Origin: Prevotellaceae bacterium
Lineage (GTDB): Bacteria; Bacteroidota; Bacteroidia; Bacteroidales; UBA932
Direction: 5' to 3'
Length of the DNA: 7,160 nucleotides
Assembly: GCA_031275145.1 (NCBI GenBank)
Contig: JAISPE010000207.1
Coordinates: 1-7,160, forward strand
Shown here: positions 1 through 6,340 of the stretch, piece by piece
How positions within the stretch are numbered: position 1 is the first letter of the stretch
How the letters are laid out: each line of letters starts with the position of its first letter
Notes under the pieces: model-generated
The model's input: the letters and a program-made list of their open reading frames with translations, nothing else
Databases searched by the model: none
What the model was told of the DNA's origin: nothing
Made by a program: the position numbers and the translations under genes

Positions 1-1
1 A

Positions 2-100
2 GGCAGTCCGTATTATTCGTTTCATCCTGAAAATTATATATACGGGAAGGTAAAATATAAAATCCCGAAAGAAACAGTAAAAATTATAGAAAAAAGATAA
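2..100 (+). CDS. C-terminal fragment of an unidentified protein
   Basis: This frame is open from the window edge to a TAA at 98-100 and gives 32 residues, ending in IPKETVKIIEKR. The other two forward frames stop at 30 and 53. The sequence is rich in Tyr, Lys and Ile and looks like a charged, partly amphipathic C-terminus. It does not resemble the C-terminus of ribosomal protein S10, which normally precedes L3 in this phylum and ends in something like SGVEVEIKV. Only 20 bases separate its stop from the rplC start, and I see no promoter there, so it may be co-transcribed with the ribosomal block. I do not recognise the protein. The short open length leaves a real chance that it is not coding. 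Confidence 0.45.
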   Translation, partial: GSPYYSFHPENYIYGKVKYKIPKETVKIIEKR

Positions 101-120
101 ATTAATAAGTAATAAAAAAC

Positions 121-741
121 ATGCCAGGAATTATTGGAAAAAAGGTCGGAATGACTTCTGTGTTTGGGGATGACGGAAAAAATATCCCTTGCACAGTTAT
201 TGAAGCTGGTCCATGTGTAGTCACGCAAGTCAAGTCTGTTGAAACAGACGGGTATGAAGCAATTCAGCTTGCCTATGACGACAAGAAGGAAAAAAACACC
301 AGCAAGCCGCTGTTGTGCCATTTCAGGAAAGCAGGCACAACACCGAAGAAGAAGGTAGTCGAGTTTCCCAACGATTTCGCAAAGGAATTGACACTGGGAG
401 AATCGGTAACCGTAGACCTGTTCAGCGAAGGCGAATGGGTCGATGTGGTTGGAATCTCGAAAGGAAAGGGATTTCAGGGAGTTGTAAAGCGTCACGGTTT
501 TGGCGGAGTGGGCGGTCAGACTCACGGACAGCATAACCGCGGTCGCGCGCCCGGCTCTATGGGCGCATCATCTTACCCGTCCAGAGTGTTTAAAGGTAAA
601 AAACTTGCCGGACGCATGGGGGGCGAAAGAGTGAAAGTCGTTAATTTGAGAGTGCTGAAAGTTATTCCCGAGAATAACCTCTTGCTGGTCAAGGGGTCTA
701 TACCGGGAGCAAAAGGCTCGTATTTAATAATTGAAGCATAG
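121..741 (+). CDS. rplC: 50S ribosomal protein L3 (uL3)
   Basis: L3 is one of the first proteins to bind 23S rRNA; its long internal loop reaches toward the peptidyl-transferase centre. The 206 residues are full length for the family. Visible hallmarks are the N-terminal MPGIIGKKVGMTSVF, the KGKGFQGVVKRHGFGG segment (about 121-136), and the loop with HGQHNRGRAPGSMGA followed by FKGKKLAGRMGG. The E. coli loop glutamine methylated by PrmB (in GSIGQNQ) lies in GSMGASS here, so that site is absent, as I recall for Bacteroides L3. The ATG at 121 follows an A-rich spacer (aataaaaaac) with no Shine-Dalgarno. It is the first ribosomal gene of the block; rpsJ, its usual upstream partner, is not there. 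Confidence 0.98.
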   Translation: MPGIIGKKVGMTSVFGDDGKNIPCTVIEAGPCVVTQVKSVETDGYEAIQLAYDDKKEKNTSKPLLCHFRKAGTTPKKKVVEFPNDFAKELTLGESVTVDLFSEGEWVDVVGISKGKGFQGVVKRHGFGGVGGQTHGQHNRGRAPGSMGASSYPSRVFKGKKLAGRMGGERVKVVNLRVLKVIPENNLLLVKGSIPGAKGSYLIIEA

Positions 742-745
742 TCGT

Positions 746-1396
746 ATGGAATTAGCATTATATAAGATTGATGGAAGCGAATCGTCGAAAACAGTGACTC
801 TCGATGATTCGGTGTTTGGCATCAAGCCAAACGAACATGTGATGTATCTGGACGTTAAGCAATATTTGGCAAACAGGCGCCAAGGCACGCACAAAGCAAA
901 GCAAAGAGCCGAAGTAGCGTACAGTACCAAGAAAATGGGCAGGCAAAAAGGCGGTGGCGGAGCGCGTCACGGAAGCATAAAGTCACCGATATATGTCGGA
1001 GGAGGACGTGTTTTCGGACCTGTTCCCAGAGATTACCGCTTCAAGCTGAATAAAAAAGTTAAATCGTTAGCGCGTCGCAGCGCACTTTCGGACAAGGCAA
1101 AAGGAAATGCAGTTATCGTTGTGGAAGATTTCACATTTGAAGCTCCGAAAACCAAAAAGTTTTTGGAAATAAGCAATAATTTGAAGATTTCGGATAAAAA
1201 ATTCCTTGTTGTACTTGCGGAATCAAATAATAACGTATATTTGTCGTCCAGAAATTTACCGAAGGCGAAGGTCGTAACTGCTTCAGATTTGACTACTTAT
1301 GACATTCTTAATGCGTCAAAACTAGTCCTTTTTGAGGGTGCAGTAGACAAAATTCACAGTTTATTCGGTGTTTCTAAACAGGAAAATACAGTATAA
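746..1396 (+). CDS. rplD: 50S ribosomal protein L4 (uL4)
   Basis: L4 binds domain I of 23S rRNA and sends a long loop into the nascent-chain exit tunnel. The tunnel loop is clear at about residues 60-95, with GRQKGGGGARHGSIKSP and GGGRVFGPVPRDY, followed by the conserved FKLNKKVKSLARRSALS. The ATG at 746 gives 216 residues starting MELALYKIDG, matching the family N-terminus. An in-frame TTG at 731 would add MKHSR and overlap rplC, so it is rejected. The gene begins 4 bases after rplC and ends 1 base before rplW, which suggests translational coupling. The C-terminus (about FGVSKQENTV) runs some eight residues beyond the Bacteroides L4 I remember. E. coli L4 represses its own operon through an S10 leader; no such leader is visible here. 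Confidence 0.97.
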   Translation: MELALYKIDGSESSKTVTLDDSVFGIKPNEHVMYLDVKQYLANRRQGTHKAKQRAEVAYSTKKMGRQKGGGGARHGSIKSPIYVGGGRVFGPVPRDYRFKLNKKVKSLARRSALSDKAKGNAVIVVEDFTFEAPKTKKFLEISNNLKISDKKFLVVLAESNNNVYLSSRNLPKAKVVTASDLTTYDILNASKLVLFEGAVDKIHSLFGVSKQENTV

Positions 1397-1397
1397 A

Positions 1398-1688
1398 ATG
1401 GAAATATTATTTAAGCCGATAGTTACCGAAAAAATGGCGCATCAAGGCGACAAATTGAATCGTTACGGTATTGTTGTTGACCGTAAAGCCGACAAACTGC
1501 AAATAAAAAAGGCAGTCGAAGACTTTTACGGAGTGAATGTTAAAGCGATTAATACGATGAATTACAAAGGCAAACGCAAAAGCCGCTTTACAAAAGCCGG
1601 TATGCTGAAAGGCCGTACAAATCACTTTAAGAAAGCCATCATTACATTGAATGAGGGTGAGCGTATTGATTTTTATAAGAATATCTAA
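1398..1688 (+). CDS. rplW: 50S ribosomal protein L23 (uL23)
   Basis: L23 sits at the exit-tunnel rim and is the docking site for trigger factor and the signal recognition particle. The 96 residues are the normal bacterial length. The N-terminal KPIVTEKM is the family signature, and the middle shows the usual VEDFYGVNVKAINTMNYKGK, followed by the basic loop and ITLNEGERIDFY. The ATG at 1398 starts one base after the rplD stop. A longer in-frame start at 1368 would lie inside rplD and add a non-homologous leader, so it is rejected. The tight spacing makes coupled translation with rplD likely. No anomaly seen. Confidence 0.97.
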   Translation: MEILFKPIVTEKMAHQGDKLNRYGIVVDRKADKLQIKKAVEDFYGVNVKAINTMNYKGKRKSRFTKAGMLKGRTNHFKKAIITLNEGERIDFYKNI

Positions 1689-1693
1689 AAATT

Positions 1694-2518
1694 ATGGGAG
1701 TAAGGAAATTTAAACCGGTTACACCCGGAACAAGAAATAAAATAATCGGGACGTTCGACGATATTACTTCTTCAACACCGGAAAAAAGTTTGCTGGTGCC
1801 ACTGAAAAAAACAGGAGGACGTAATAATACGGGAAAAATGACCATGCGTCATATCGGCGGCGGTCATAAACGCAGATACCGTATCATTGATTTCAAACGT
1901 GATAAAGACGGAATCACTGCGACGGTAAAAACCATAGAATACGATCCCAACCGCAGCGCCCGGATTGCTTTAGTCACTTACGGTGACGGCGAAAAACGGT
2001 ATATCGTTGCGCCCAACGGATTGAAAGTAGGGCAACAGATCGTTTCAGGAACTGGAATAGCGCCCGAAATCGGTAACACATTATTTTTATCCGAAATACC
2101 TTTGGGAACAGTTGTCCACAATATTGAGTTACATCCCGGGCAGGGAGCTGTAATGGCTCGCAGCGCAGGTTCTTACGCTCAATTACTTGCCCGCGAAGGA
2201 AGACACGCCGTACTGAAACTGCCCTCGGGCGAAACACGTATGGTGCTGGTTACCTGCAAGGCAACTGTCGGATCGGTATCGAATCCCGACCACAGTCTTG
2301 AGAGACATGGAAAAGCAGGCAGAAAACGCTGGATAGGACGCCGTCCAAGAGTAAGAGGCGTTGCAATGAACCCCGTCGACCACCCAATGGGAGGAGGCGA
2401 AGGACGTGCATCGGGCGGCCATCCGCGTTCGAGAAAAGGCTTGCTGGCTAAAGGATACAAAACTCGTGATCCGAAGAAAAATTCCAGAAAATTTATTTTG
2501 GAAAGAAGGAAAAAGTAA
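1694..2518 (+). CDS. rplB: 50S ribosomal protein L2 (uL2)
   Basis: L2 is among the most conserved ribosomal proteins, needed for subunit association and a functional peptidyl-transferase centre. The 274 residues are full length. The OB-like and SH3-like RNA-binding region contains HIGGGHKRRYRIIDFKRDK (about 54-72) and VHNIELHPGQG. The C-terminal region holds MNPVDHPMGGGEGR with His230, which aligns with E. coli His229, implicated in activity. The Met in DHPM (His in E. coli) is what I recall for Bacteroides, so it supports the phylum assignment. The C-terminal RKFILERRKK is typical. The ATG lies 5 bases after rplW. Confidence 0.98.
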   Translation: MGVRKFKPVTPGTRNKIIGTFDDITSSTPEKSLLVPLKKTGGRNNTGKMTMRHIGGGHKRRYRIIDFKRDKDGITATVKTIEYDPNRSARIALVTYGDGEKRYIVAPNGLKVGQQIVSGTGIAPEIGNTLFLSEIPLGTVVHNIELHPGQGAVMARSAGSYAQLLAREGRHAVLKLPSGETRMVLVTCKATVGSVSNPDHSLERHGKAGRKRWIGRRPRVRGVAMNPVDHPMGGGEGRASGGHPRSRKGLLAKGYKTRDPKKNSRKFILERRKK

Positions 2519-2538
2519 TCACTTAAAATGTTGAAGTA

Positions 2539-2805
2539 ATGAGTAGATCACTAAAAAAGGGACCGTATATCGAACCCAAGCTGGAAAAGAAGATAACAGC
2601 AATAAACGAAGGCGGCAAAAAAAGCGTAATCAAAACATGGTCGCGCGCATCGATGATTTCTCCGGATTTCGTCGGTCATACGATTGCCGTACATAACGGG
2701 ATTAAATTTATCCCTGTGTATATCACTGAAAACATGGTTGGTCACAAGTTGGGCGAATTTGCTCCGACGCGTACTTTCCGCGGACATTCGGGAAATAGAA
2801 AATAA
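2539..2805 (+). CDS. rpsS: 30S ribosomal protein S19 (uS19)
   Basis: S19 lies in the 30S head next to S13, close to the A-site tRNA and the bridge to the large subunit. The 88 residues are the usual length. The N-terminus MSRSLKKGPY and the C-terminal VGHKLGEFAPTRTFRGHSGNRK are family hallmarks, with the TWSRASMISPDFVGHTIAVHNGIKF core between them. The gap to rplB is 20 bases and contains a four-codon reading frame (ATG at 2528) whose TAA overlaps this ATG. The start is fixed by the conserved N-terminus. No anomaly in the protein. Confidence 0.98.
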   Translation: MSRSLKKGPYIEPKLEKKITAINEGGKKSVIKTWSRASMISPDFVGHTIAVHNGIKFIPVYITENMVGHKLGEFAPTRTFRGHSGNRK

Positions 2806-2838
2806 TTGTGTAACACCGAAAATATCTGTAATAATATA

Positions 2839-3252
2839 ATGGGTGAAAGAAAAAGATTGATGGCTGAGAGATTTAAAGAAGAGAAAAAAGTTATAGCCAT
2901 CGCAAAATTGAATAACTGTCCGACGTCTCCGAGAAAGATGCGTTTAGTGGCAGACGTGATTCGCGGGATAGATGTAAACCGCGCACTGGATATTTTGAAA
3001 TACAGCAAGAAAGAAGCCTCCGGCCGTCTGGAGAAACTGCTGCGGTCGGCTGTCAGTAACTGGAAAGCCAAAAATGAAAATTTGGACGTCGATCAGGCAA
3101 ATCTTTATGTTAAAGAAATATTCGTTAATCAGGGACGAACATTAAAACGCATGCGTCCGGCGCCTCGCGGTCATGCAGGACGTATCCGTAAACGTTCCAA
3201 CCATGTTACCGTAATAGTTGATTCTAAAATTGAAAAACAAACAGAAGAATAA
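2839..3252 (+). CDS. rplV: 50S ribosomal protein L22 (uL22)
   Basis: L22 contacts all six domains of 23S rRNA, and its beta-hairpin lines the exit tunnel where macrolides bind. From ATG 2839 the product is 137 residues. CPTSPRKMRLVADVIRG (about 27-43) and SKKEASGRLEKLLRSAVSNW form the globular part. The hairpin tip is near residues 98-113, around LKRMRPAPRGHAG, followed by RIRKRSNHVTVIV. The N-terminus MGERKR resembles the MGARKK start of Bacteroides L22, which decides this start. An in-frame TTG at 2806, directly after the rpsS stop, would add 11 non-homologous residues and is rejected. The 33-base gap before the gene is the widest in the block. It ends 3 bases before rpsC. Confidence 0.96.
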   Translation: MGERKRLMAERFKEEKKVIAIAKLNNCPTSPRKMRLVADVIRGIDVNRALDILKYSKKEASGRLEKLLRSAVSNWKAKNENLDVDQANLYVKEIFVNQGRTLKRMRPAPRGHAGRIRKRSNHVTVIVDSKIEKQTEE

Positions 3253-3255
3253 AGT

Positions 3256-4044
3256 ATGGGACAAAAAGTAAATCCGATAGGTAACAGGCTTGGAATTATC
3301 CGTGGTTGGGATTCCAACTGGTTTGGTGGACGGGATTTCTCCACTAAAATTGTCGAAGACCATAAAATCCGCGCGTATTTGAACACGCGCCTTGCAAAGG
3401 CAAGTTTATCTAAAATTATCATTGAGCGTACACTTAAGTTGATTACCGTTACTATTCACAGCGCTCGCCCCGGTACAATTATCGGACCGGGCGGCAAGGA
3501 AGTGGACAATCTCAAAGAAGAGTTGAAGAAAATCACAAGCAAGGATGTTCAAATTAATATTTTTGAAGTGAAACGACCCGAACTTGATGCGGTTATCGTG
3601 GCTAATCATATTGCCCATCAGCTGGAAGGCCGTATATCCTATCGCAAAGCCATAAAAATGGCGATAGCTTCAACAATGCGTGTAGGTGCAGAGGGTATAA
3701 AAGTCCAAATTTCAGGTCGTGTGGGCGGAGCCGAAATGGCTCGCTCCGAGACCTATAAAGAGGGCCGTATTCCTCTACATACTTTCCGTGCAAATATCGA
3801 CTACGCTTTGGGCGAAGCCCTTACCAAAGTCGGTTTGCTCGGTATAAAAGTATGGATTTGTAACGGTTTGGTTTATGGAAAACGGGATCTTGAACCTAAT
3901 GTTGGCGTATCGCCGGCAAATCTGGGAGGACATGGTGACCACAGAGGTCGCGGCGGAGACCGTGACCGCGACCGTGACCGCGAAAGAGGAGACCGCGACA
4001 ACAGAGGTGATCGCGACAGACGTAAAAAACCGCGAAAACAGTAA
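3256..4044 (+). CDS. rpsC: 30S ribosomal protein S3 (uS3) with Arg/Asp-rich tail
   Basis: S3 is in the 30S head and, with S4 and S5, forms the mRNA entry tunnel and its helicase. The N-terminus MGQKVNPIGNRLGIIRGWDSNW is diagnostic. A type II KH domain spans about residues 39-107, and its GXXG loop reads G77-P-G-G80 (IIGPGGKEVDNL), where GKGG or GKKG is usual. The C-terminal S3 domain is intact: AIKMAIASTMRVGAEGIKVQISGR, then GRIPLHTFRANIDY and GIKVWICNG. At 262 residues it is longer than the roughly 240 I recall for Bacteroides. The excess is a low-complexity tail from about 224 to the end, made almost wholly of Asp, Arg and Gly and finishing in a basic KKPRKQ. The ATG lies 3 bases after rplV. 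Confidence 0.98.
   Translation: MGQKVNPIGNRLGIIRGWDSNWFGGRDFSTKIVEDHKIRAYLNTRLAKASLSKIIIERTLKLITVTIHSARPGTIIGPGGKEVDNLKEELKKITSKDVQINIFEVKRPELDAVIVANHIAHQLEGRISYRKAIKMAIASTMRVGAEGIKVQISGRVGGAEMARSETYKEGRIPLHTFRANIDYALGEALTKVGLLGIKVWICNGLVYGKRDLEPNVGVSPANLGGHGDHRGRGGDRDRDRDRERGDRDNRGDRDRRKKPRKQ
3958..3981 (+). repeat. 12-bp tandem duplication in the rpsC tail
   Basis: Two perfect copies of gaccgtgaccgc lie end to end and encode (Asp-Arg)x4, the start of the charged S3 tail. Related GAC/CGC codons continue less regularly to about 4020. The exact codon repetition suggests recent expansion by slippage or unequal exchange rather than old, drifted low complexity. Confidence 0.85.
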
Positions 4045-4070
4045 TATTTCTTATTTAAAAAAAAGGAACA

Positions 4071-4490
4071 ATGTTACAGCCGAAAAAGACAAAGTATAGA
4101 AGGCAGCAAAAAGGAAAAATGAAAGGAATGGCTCAAAGAGGTCATGAACTTGCGTTCGGATCATTTGCCATTAAAGCAACAGATTATGCCTGGATTACAG
4201 GAAATCAGTTAGAGGCGGCGCGTCAGGCGATAGTTCGCTATATGAAGCGCGAAGGCCAGATATGGATCCGGATATTTCCGGATAAACCGATTACAAAAAA
4301 GCCCGCCGAAGTGCGTATGGGTAAAGGTAAGGGAGCTCCCGAAGGATTTGTAGCTCCCGTAACGCCGGGACGTATTCTCTTTGAAGCGGACGGAGTGCCA
4401 TTGGAAGTGGCCAAGGAAGCGCTCAGACTGGGCGCTCAAAAGCTTCCGATCGTTACAAAGTTTGTTGTCAGAAGAGACTATTCCGAATAA
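4071..4490 (+). CDS. rplP: 50S ribosomal protein L16 (uL16)
   Basis: L16 organises the A-site region of the 50S near the aminoacyl-tRNA elbow and is added late in assembly. The 139 residues are normal length. The start MLQPKKTKYRRQQKG is the family signature. IWIRIFPDKPITKKPAEVRMGKGKG follows in the middle and ALRLGAQKLPIVTKFVVRRD near the C-terminus. Arg82 in VRMGKGKG aligns with E. coli Arg81, hydroxylated there by YcfD; whether it is modified here is unknown. The gene starts 26 bases after rpsC. An AAGGA lies only 3 bases before the ATG, too near for a standard Shine-Dalgarno. Confidence 0.98.
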   Translation: MLQPKKTKYRRQQKGKMKGMAQRGHELAFGSFAIKATDYAWITGNQLEAARQAIVRYMKREGQIWIRIFPDKPITKKPAEVRMGKGKGAPEGFVAPVTPGRILFEADGVPLEVAKEALRLGAQKLPIVTKFVVRRDYSE

Positions 4491-4505
4491 TTTATTGAAG
4501 GAAAA

Positions 4506-4709
4506 ATGAAAAAAGCAGAAATTAAAGAGCTTAATACAAAGGATTTGAAGGACAGAGTTCAGTCCGAGAAAGCAGAGTATCTCAAGATGAAAATGGATCA
4601 TGTCATTTCTCCTGCGGTGAATACGTCCAACCTGAGACAGGTGCGCAGAGGAATTGCACGCATGTTGACGGAATTGAGGCAACGTGAAATTAACGAACAA
4701 AAACAGTGA
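4506..4709 (+). CDS. rpmC: 50S ribosomal protein L29 (uL29)
   Basis: L29 is a small two-helix protein at the exit-tunnel rim next to L23, part of the platform used by trigger factor and SRP. The 67 residues fit the family. MKKAEIKELNTKDL begins the first helix, and NTSNLRQVRRGIARMLTELRQRE holds the conserved (N/Q)xxxxRxxRRxIAR-type pattern of the second. The family is short and variable, so the position between rplP and rpsQ strengthens the call. It starts 15 bases after rplP, with a purine-rich gaaggaaaa just ahead of the ATG. Its TGA lies 5 bases before rpsQ. Confidence 0.96.
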   Translation: MKKAEIKELNTKDLKDRVQSEKAEYLKMKMDHVISPAVNTSNLRQVRRGIARMLTELRQREINEQKQ

Positions 4710-4714
4710 TTCTC

Positions 4715-4969
4715 ATGGAAAGAAATTTTAGAAAGGAAAGAATAGGGGTTGTCGTAAGTAACAAAATGGACAAATCCATCGTTGTTGCCGAGAAACGCAA
4801 GGTTAAACACCCTATCTACGGAAAGTTTGTTAATAAAACGACAAAGTATATGGCTCACGACGAGAAAAACGAGTGCAGTGAAGGCGATACGGTTCGTATT
4901 ATGGAAACCCGTCCGTTGAGTAAAAACAAATGCTGGCGGTTAGTCGAAATTATTGAAAAAGTTAAGTAA
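4715..4969 (+). CDS. rpsQ: 30S ribosomal protein S17 (uS17)
   Basis: S17 is a primary 16S rRNA binder with an OB fold that helps nucleate the 30S body. The product is 84 residues from the ATG at 4715. RKERIGVVVSNKMDKSIVV (about 6-24), KHPIYGKFV and the signature GDTVRIMETRPLSKNKCWRLVEII are all present. A GTG at 4706 in the same frame overlaps the rpmC stop and would add MIL. I prefer 4715 because MERNFRKER matches the family N-terminus. It is tightly packed between rpmC and rplN (2-base gap). Confidence 0.97.
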   Translation: MERNFRKERIGVVVSNKMDKSIVVAEKRKVKHPIYGKFVNKTTKYMAHDEKNECSEGDTVRIMETRPLSKNKCWRLVEIIEKVK

Positions 4970-4971
4970 CG

Positions 4972-5337
4972 ATGATACAGCAAGAATCAAGGCTGCAAGT
5001 GGCCGATAACAGCGGAGCTAAGGAAGTTCTTTGTATCCGCGTACTTGGAGGGACCCGCAAGCGGTATGCTACTGTGGGCGATAAAATAGTGGTGAGTGTA
5101 AAAGAGGCTATCCCGGGTTCTGAGGTCAAAAAGAAAACAGTTTCCAAGGCGGTTATTGTCAGGACAAAAAAGGAAATACGCCGTGCCGACGGTTCGTATA
5201 TCCGGTTTGACGACAATGCATGTGTCCTCTTGAACAATCAGGGCGAAATCCGCGGTACACGTATTTTCGGCCCCGTCGCACGTGAATTGCGTGACAACTA
5301 CATGAAGATTGTTTCACTTGCCCCTGAGGTATTATAA
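4972..5337 (+). CDS. rplN: 50S ribosomal protein L14 (uL14)
   Basis: L14 lies on the 50S interface face, forms an intersubunit bridge and pairs with L19. The 121 residues are typical. MIQQESRLQVADNSGAKEV, the central GDKIVVSVKEAIPG, and the C-terminal CVLLNNQGEIRGTRIFGPVARELR are all characteristic. It begins 2 bases after rpsQ. In E. coli rplN opens the spc operon; here there is no promoter-sized gap before it, so it appears merged with the S10-type genes, as is common outside enterobacteria. No anomaly seen. Confidence 0.98.
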   Translation: MIQQESRLQVADNSGAKEVLCIRVLGGTRKRYATVGDKIVVSVKEAIPGSEVKKKTVSKAVIVRTKKEIRRADGSYIRFDDNACVLLNNQGEIRGTRIFGPVARELRDNYMKIVSLAPEVL

Positions 5338-5342
5338 TTATT

Positions 5343-5347
5343 GGAGG
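5343..5347 (+). promoter_or_regulatory. Shine-Dalgarno-like GGAGG upstream of rplX
   Basis: GGAGG ends 9 bases before the rplX ATG at 5357, a good Shine-Dalgarno spacing. No other gene in the block has one this strong and correctly placed; the others start behind A/T-rich sequence or have AAGGA only 3 bases away. It supports the 5357 start over the in-frame upstream start at 5309 inside rplN. Confidence 0.6.
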
Positions 5348-5356
5348 AAAAACATT

Positions 5357-5713
5357 ATGAGTGTAAAGTTACGTATTAAGAAAGGAGATATTGTCAGGGT
5401 CATTGCCGGTGACGATAAAGGGAAGAAAGGAAAGGTTTTGGAAGTGATGCCCACAGAAAACAGGGCTATTGTCGAGGGTATCAATATCATGACAAAACAT
5501 ACCAAACCGAACTCCAAGCACCCGCAGGGTGCCCGTCTGAAACAGGAAGCGCCTGTTCATATCTCCAACATCCAGCTGATTTGTCCCGAAACGGACAAAC
5601 CAACCAGAGTAGGCAGAATGGTAAGCGAAAAACCGGGCAAGGACGGCAAATCCCGTCTGGTACGCTATTCCAAACAGGCTAAAAAAGAAGGTATAATTAA
5701 AGTAATAGATTGA
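5357..5713 (+). CDS. rplX: 50S ribosomal protein L24 (uL24)
   Basis: L24 is an assembly initiator that binds the 5' region of 23S rRNA and later sits near the tunnel exit. The KOW motif is at the N-terminus (about residues 6-33), with KKGDIVRVIAGDDKGKKGKVLEV. VEGINIMTKHTKPN and PVHISNIQLICPETDKPTRVG follow as expected. The product is 118 residues against roughly 105 in Bacteroides and E. coli. The extra length is near the C-terminus, in the Lys-rich SEKPGKDGKSR and KQAKKEGIIKVID stretches. The gap after rplN is 19 bases and carries a GGAGG. Confidence 0.97.
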   Translation: MSVKLRIKKGDIVRVIAGDDKGKKGKVLEVMPTENRAIVEGINIMTKHTKPNSKHPQGARLKQEAPVHISNIQLICPETDKPTRVGRMVSEKPGKDGKSRLVRYSKQAKKEGIIKVID

Positions 5714-5720
5714 TAAACTG

Positions 5721-6338
5721 ATGGCAAAGAAAAAAGGAGAAGAGGCTCCCGTTATAACGGCAACGCCCAAGGGATATATTCCTGCTCTTAAAAAACAGTA
5801 TAGGGAAGTGATAATTCCCGCTTTGATGAAGGAATTTGAATACAAAAGTGTAATGCAAGTTCCAAAATTGCAGAAAATAGTTATTAATCAGGGAGTCGGC
5901 GCGGCAGCGGTCGGAGACGACAAAAAGAAACTGATAGAGGTGGCTCAGCAGGAACTGTCCGCTATCGCGGGACAAAGGGCCGTGATCACACGTTCGAAGA
6001 AGGATATTTCCAACTTCAAACTCCGCAAAGGTATGCCGATAGGTCTGAAAGTCACTCTGCGGGGCGACAGGATGTACGAGTTTTTCGAACGGTTAATAGC
6101 TATAGCTCTACCACGTATCCGTGATTTTAAAGGTATAAACGACAAATTTGACGGAAGAGGAAACTATACTTTAGGTATAGAAGAACAAATAATTTTCCCG
6201 GAAATAGATATAGACAAAGTCTCGAAAATCATGGGAATGGAGATATCCTTTATCTGTTCGTCCGATTCGGATAAAGAATCATACTCGCTGCTCCGTCTTT
6301 TCGGATTACCATTTAAAAACGCTAAAAAGAACGATTAA
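5721..6338 (+). CDS. rplE: 50S ribosomal protein L5 (uL5) with N-terminal extension
   Basis: L5 binds 5S rRNA with L18 and contacts the P-site tRNA and the 30S head. The core is unmistakable: MQVPKLQKIVINQGVG, SKKDISNFKLRKGMPIGLKVTLRGDRMYEF, LPRIRDFKGINDKFDGRGNYTLGIEEQIIFPEI, and the end GLPFKNAKK. The 205 residues exceed the roughly 180-185 usual in the family. The surplus is mainly an N-terminal leader, MAKKKGEEAPVITATPKG, before the normal start-like YIPALKKQYRE. The next in-frame Met is in PALMKEF, well inside the core, so the extension looks genuine unless a non-ATG start is used. It begins 7 bases after rplX and ends 2 bases before rpsN. Confidence 0.97.
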   Translation: MAKKKGEEAPVITATPKGYIPALKKQYREVIIPALMKEFEYKSVMQVPKLQKIVINQGVGAAAVGDDKKKLIEVAQQELSAIAGQRAVITRSKKDISNFKLRKGMPIGLKVTLRGDRMYEFFERLIAIALPRIRDFKGINDKFDGRGNYTLGIEEQIIFPEIDIDKVSKIMGMEISFICSSDSDKESYSLLRLFGLPFKNAKKND

Positions 6339-6340
6339 GT

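Noticed and set aside
34..534. Long − strand reading frame (166 codons) opposite rplC
   Set aside because: It is antisense to a certain L3 gene, rich in Phe, Cys and Tyr as expected of a shadow frame, and has no recognisable domain.
3875..4099. + frame spanning the end of rpsC and the start of rplP
   Set aside because: It is out of frame with both genes; its Thr/Ala/Val-rich sequence comes from reading the GAC-CGC repeat in another frame.
4209..4700. Long − strand reading frame across rplP and rpmC
   Set aside because: It is a shadow of two well-supported genes, with no domain and no plausible start context.
5369..5845. − strand frame of 158 codons over rplX and rplE
   Set aside because: It is opposite confident coding sequence on both sides, and its hydrophobic composition is what antisense of Lys-rich genes produces.
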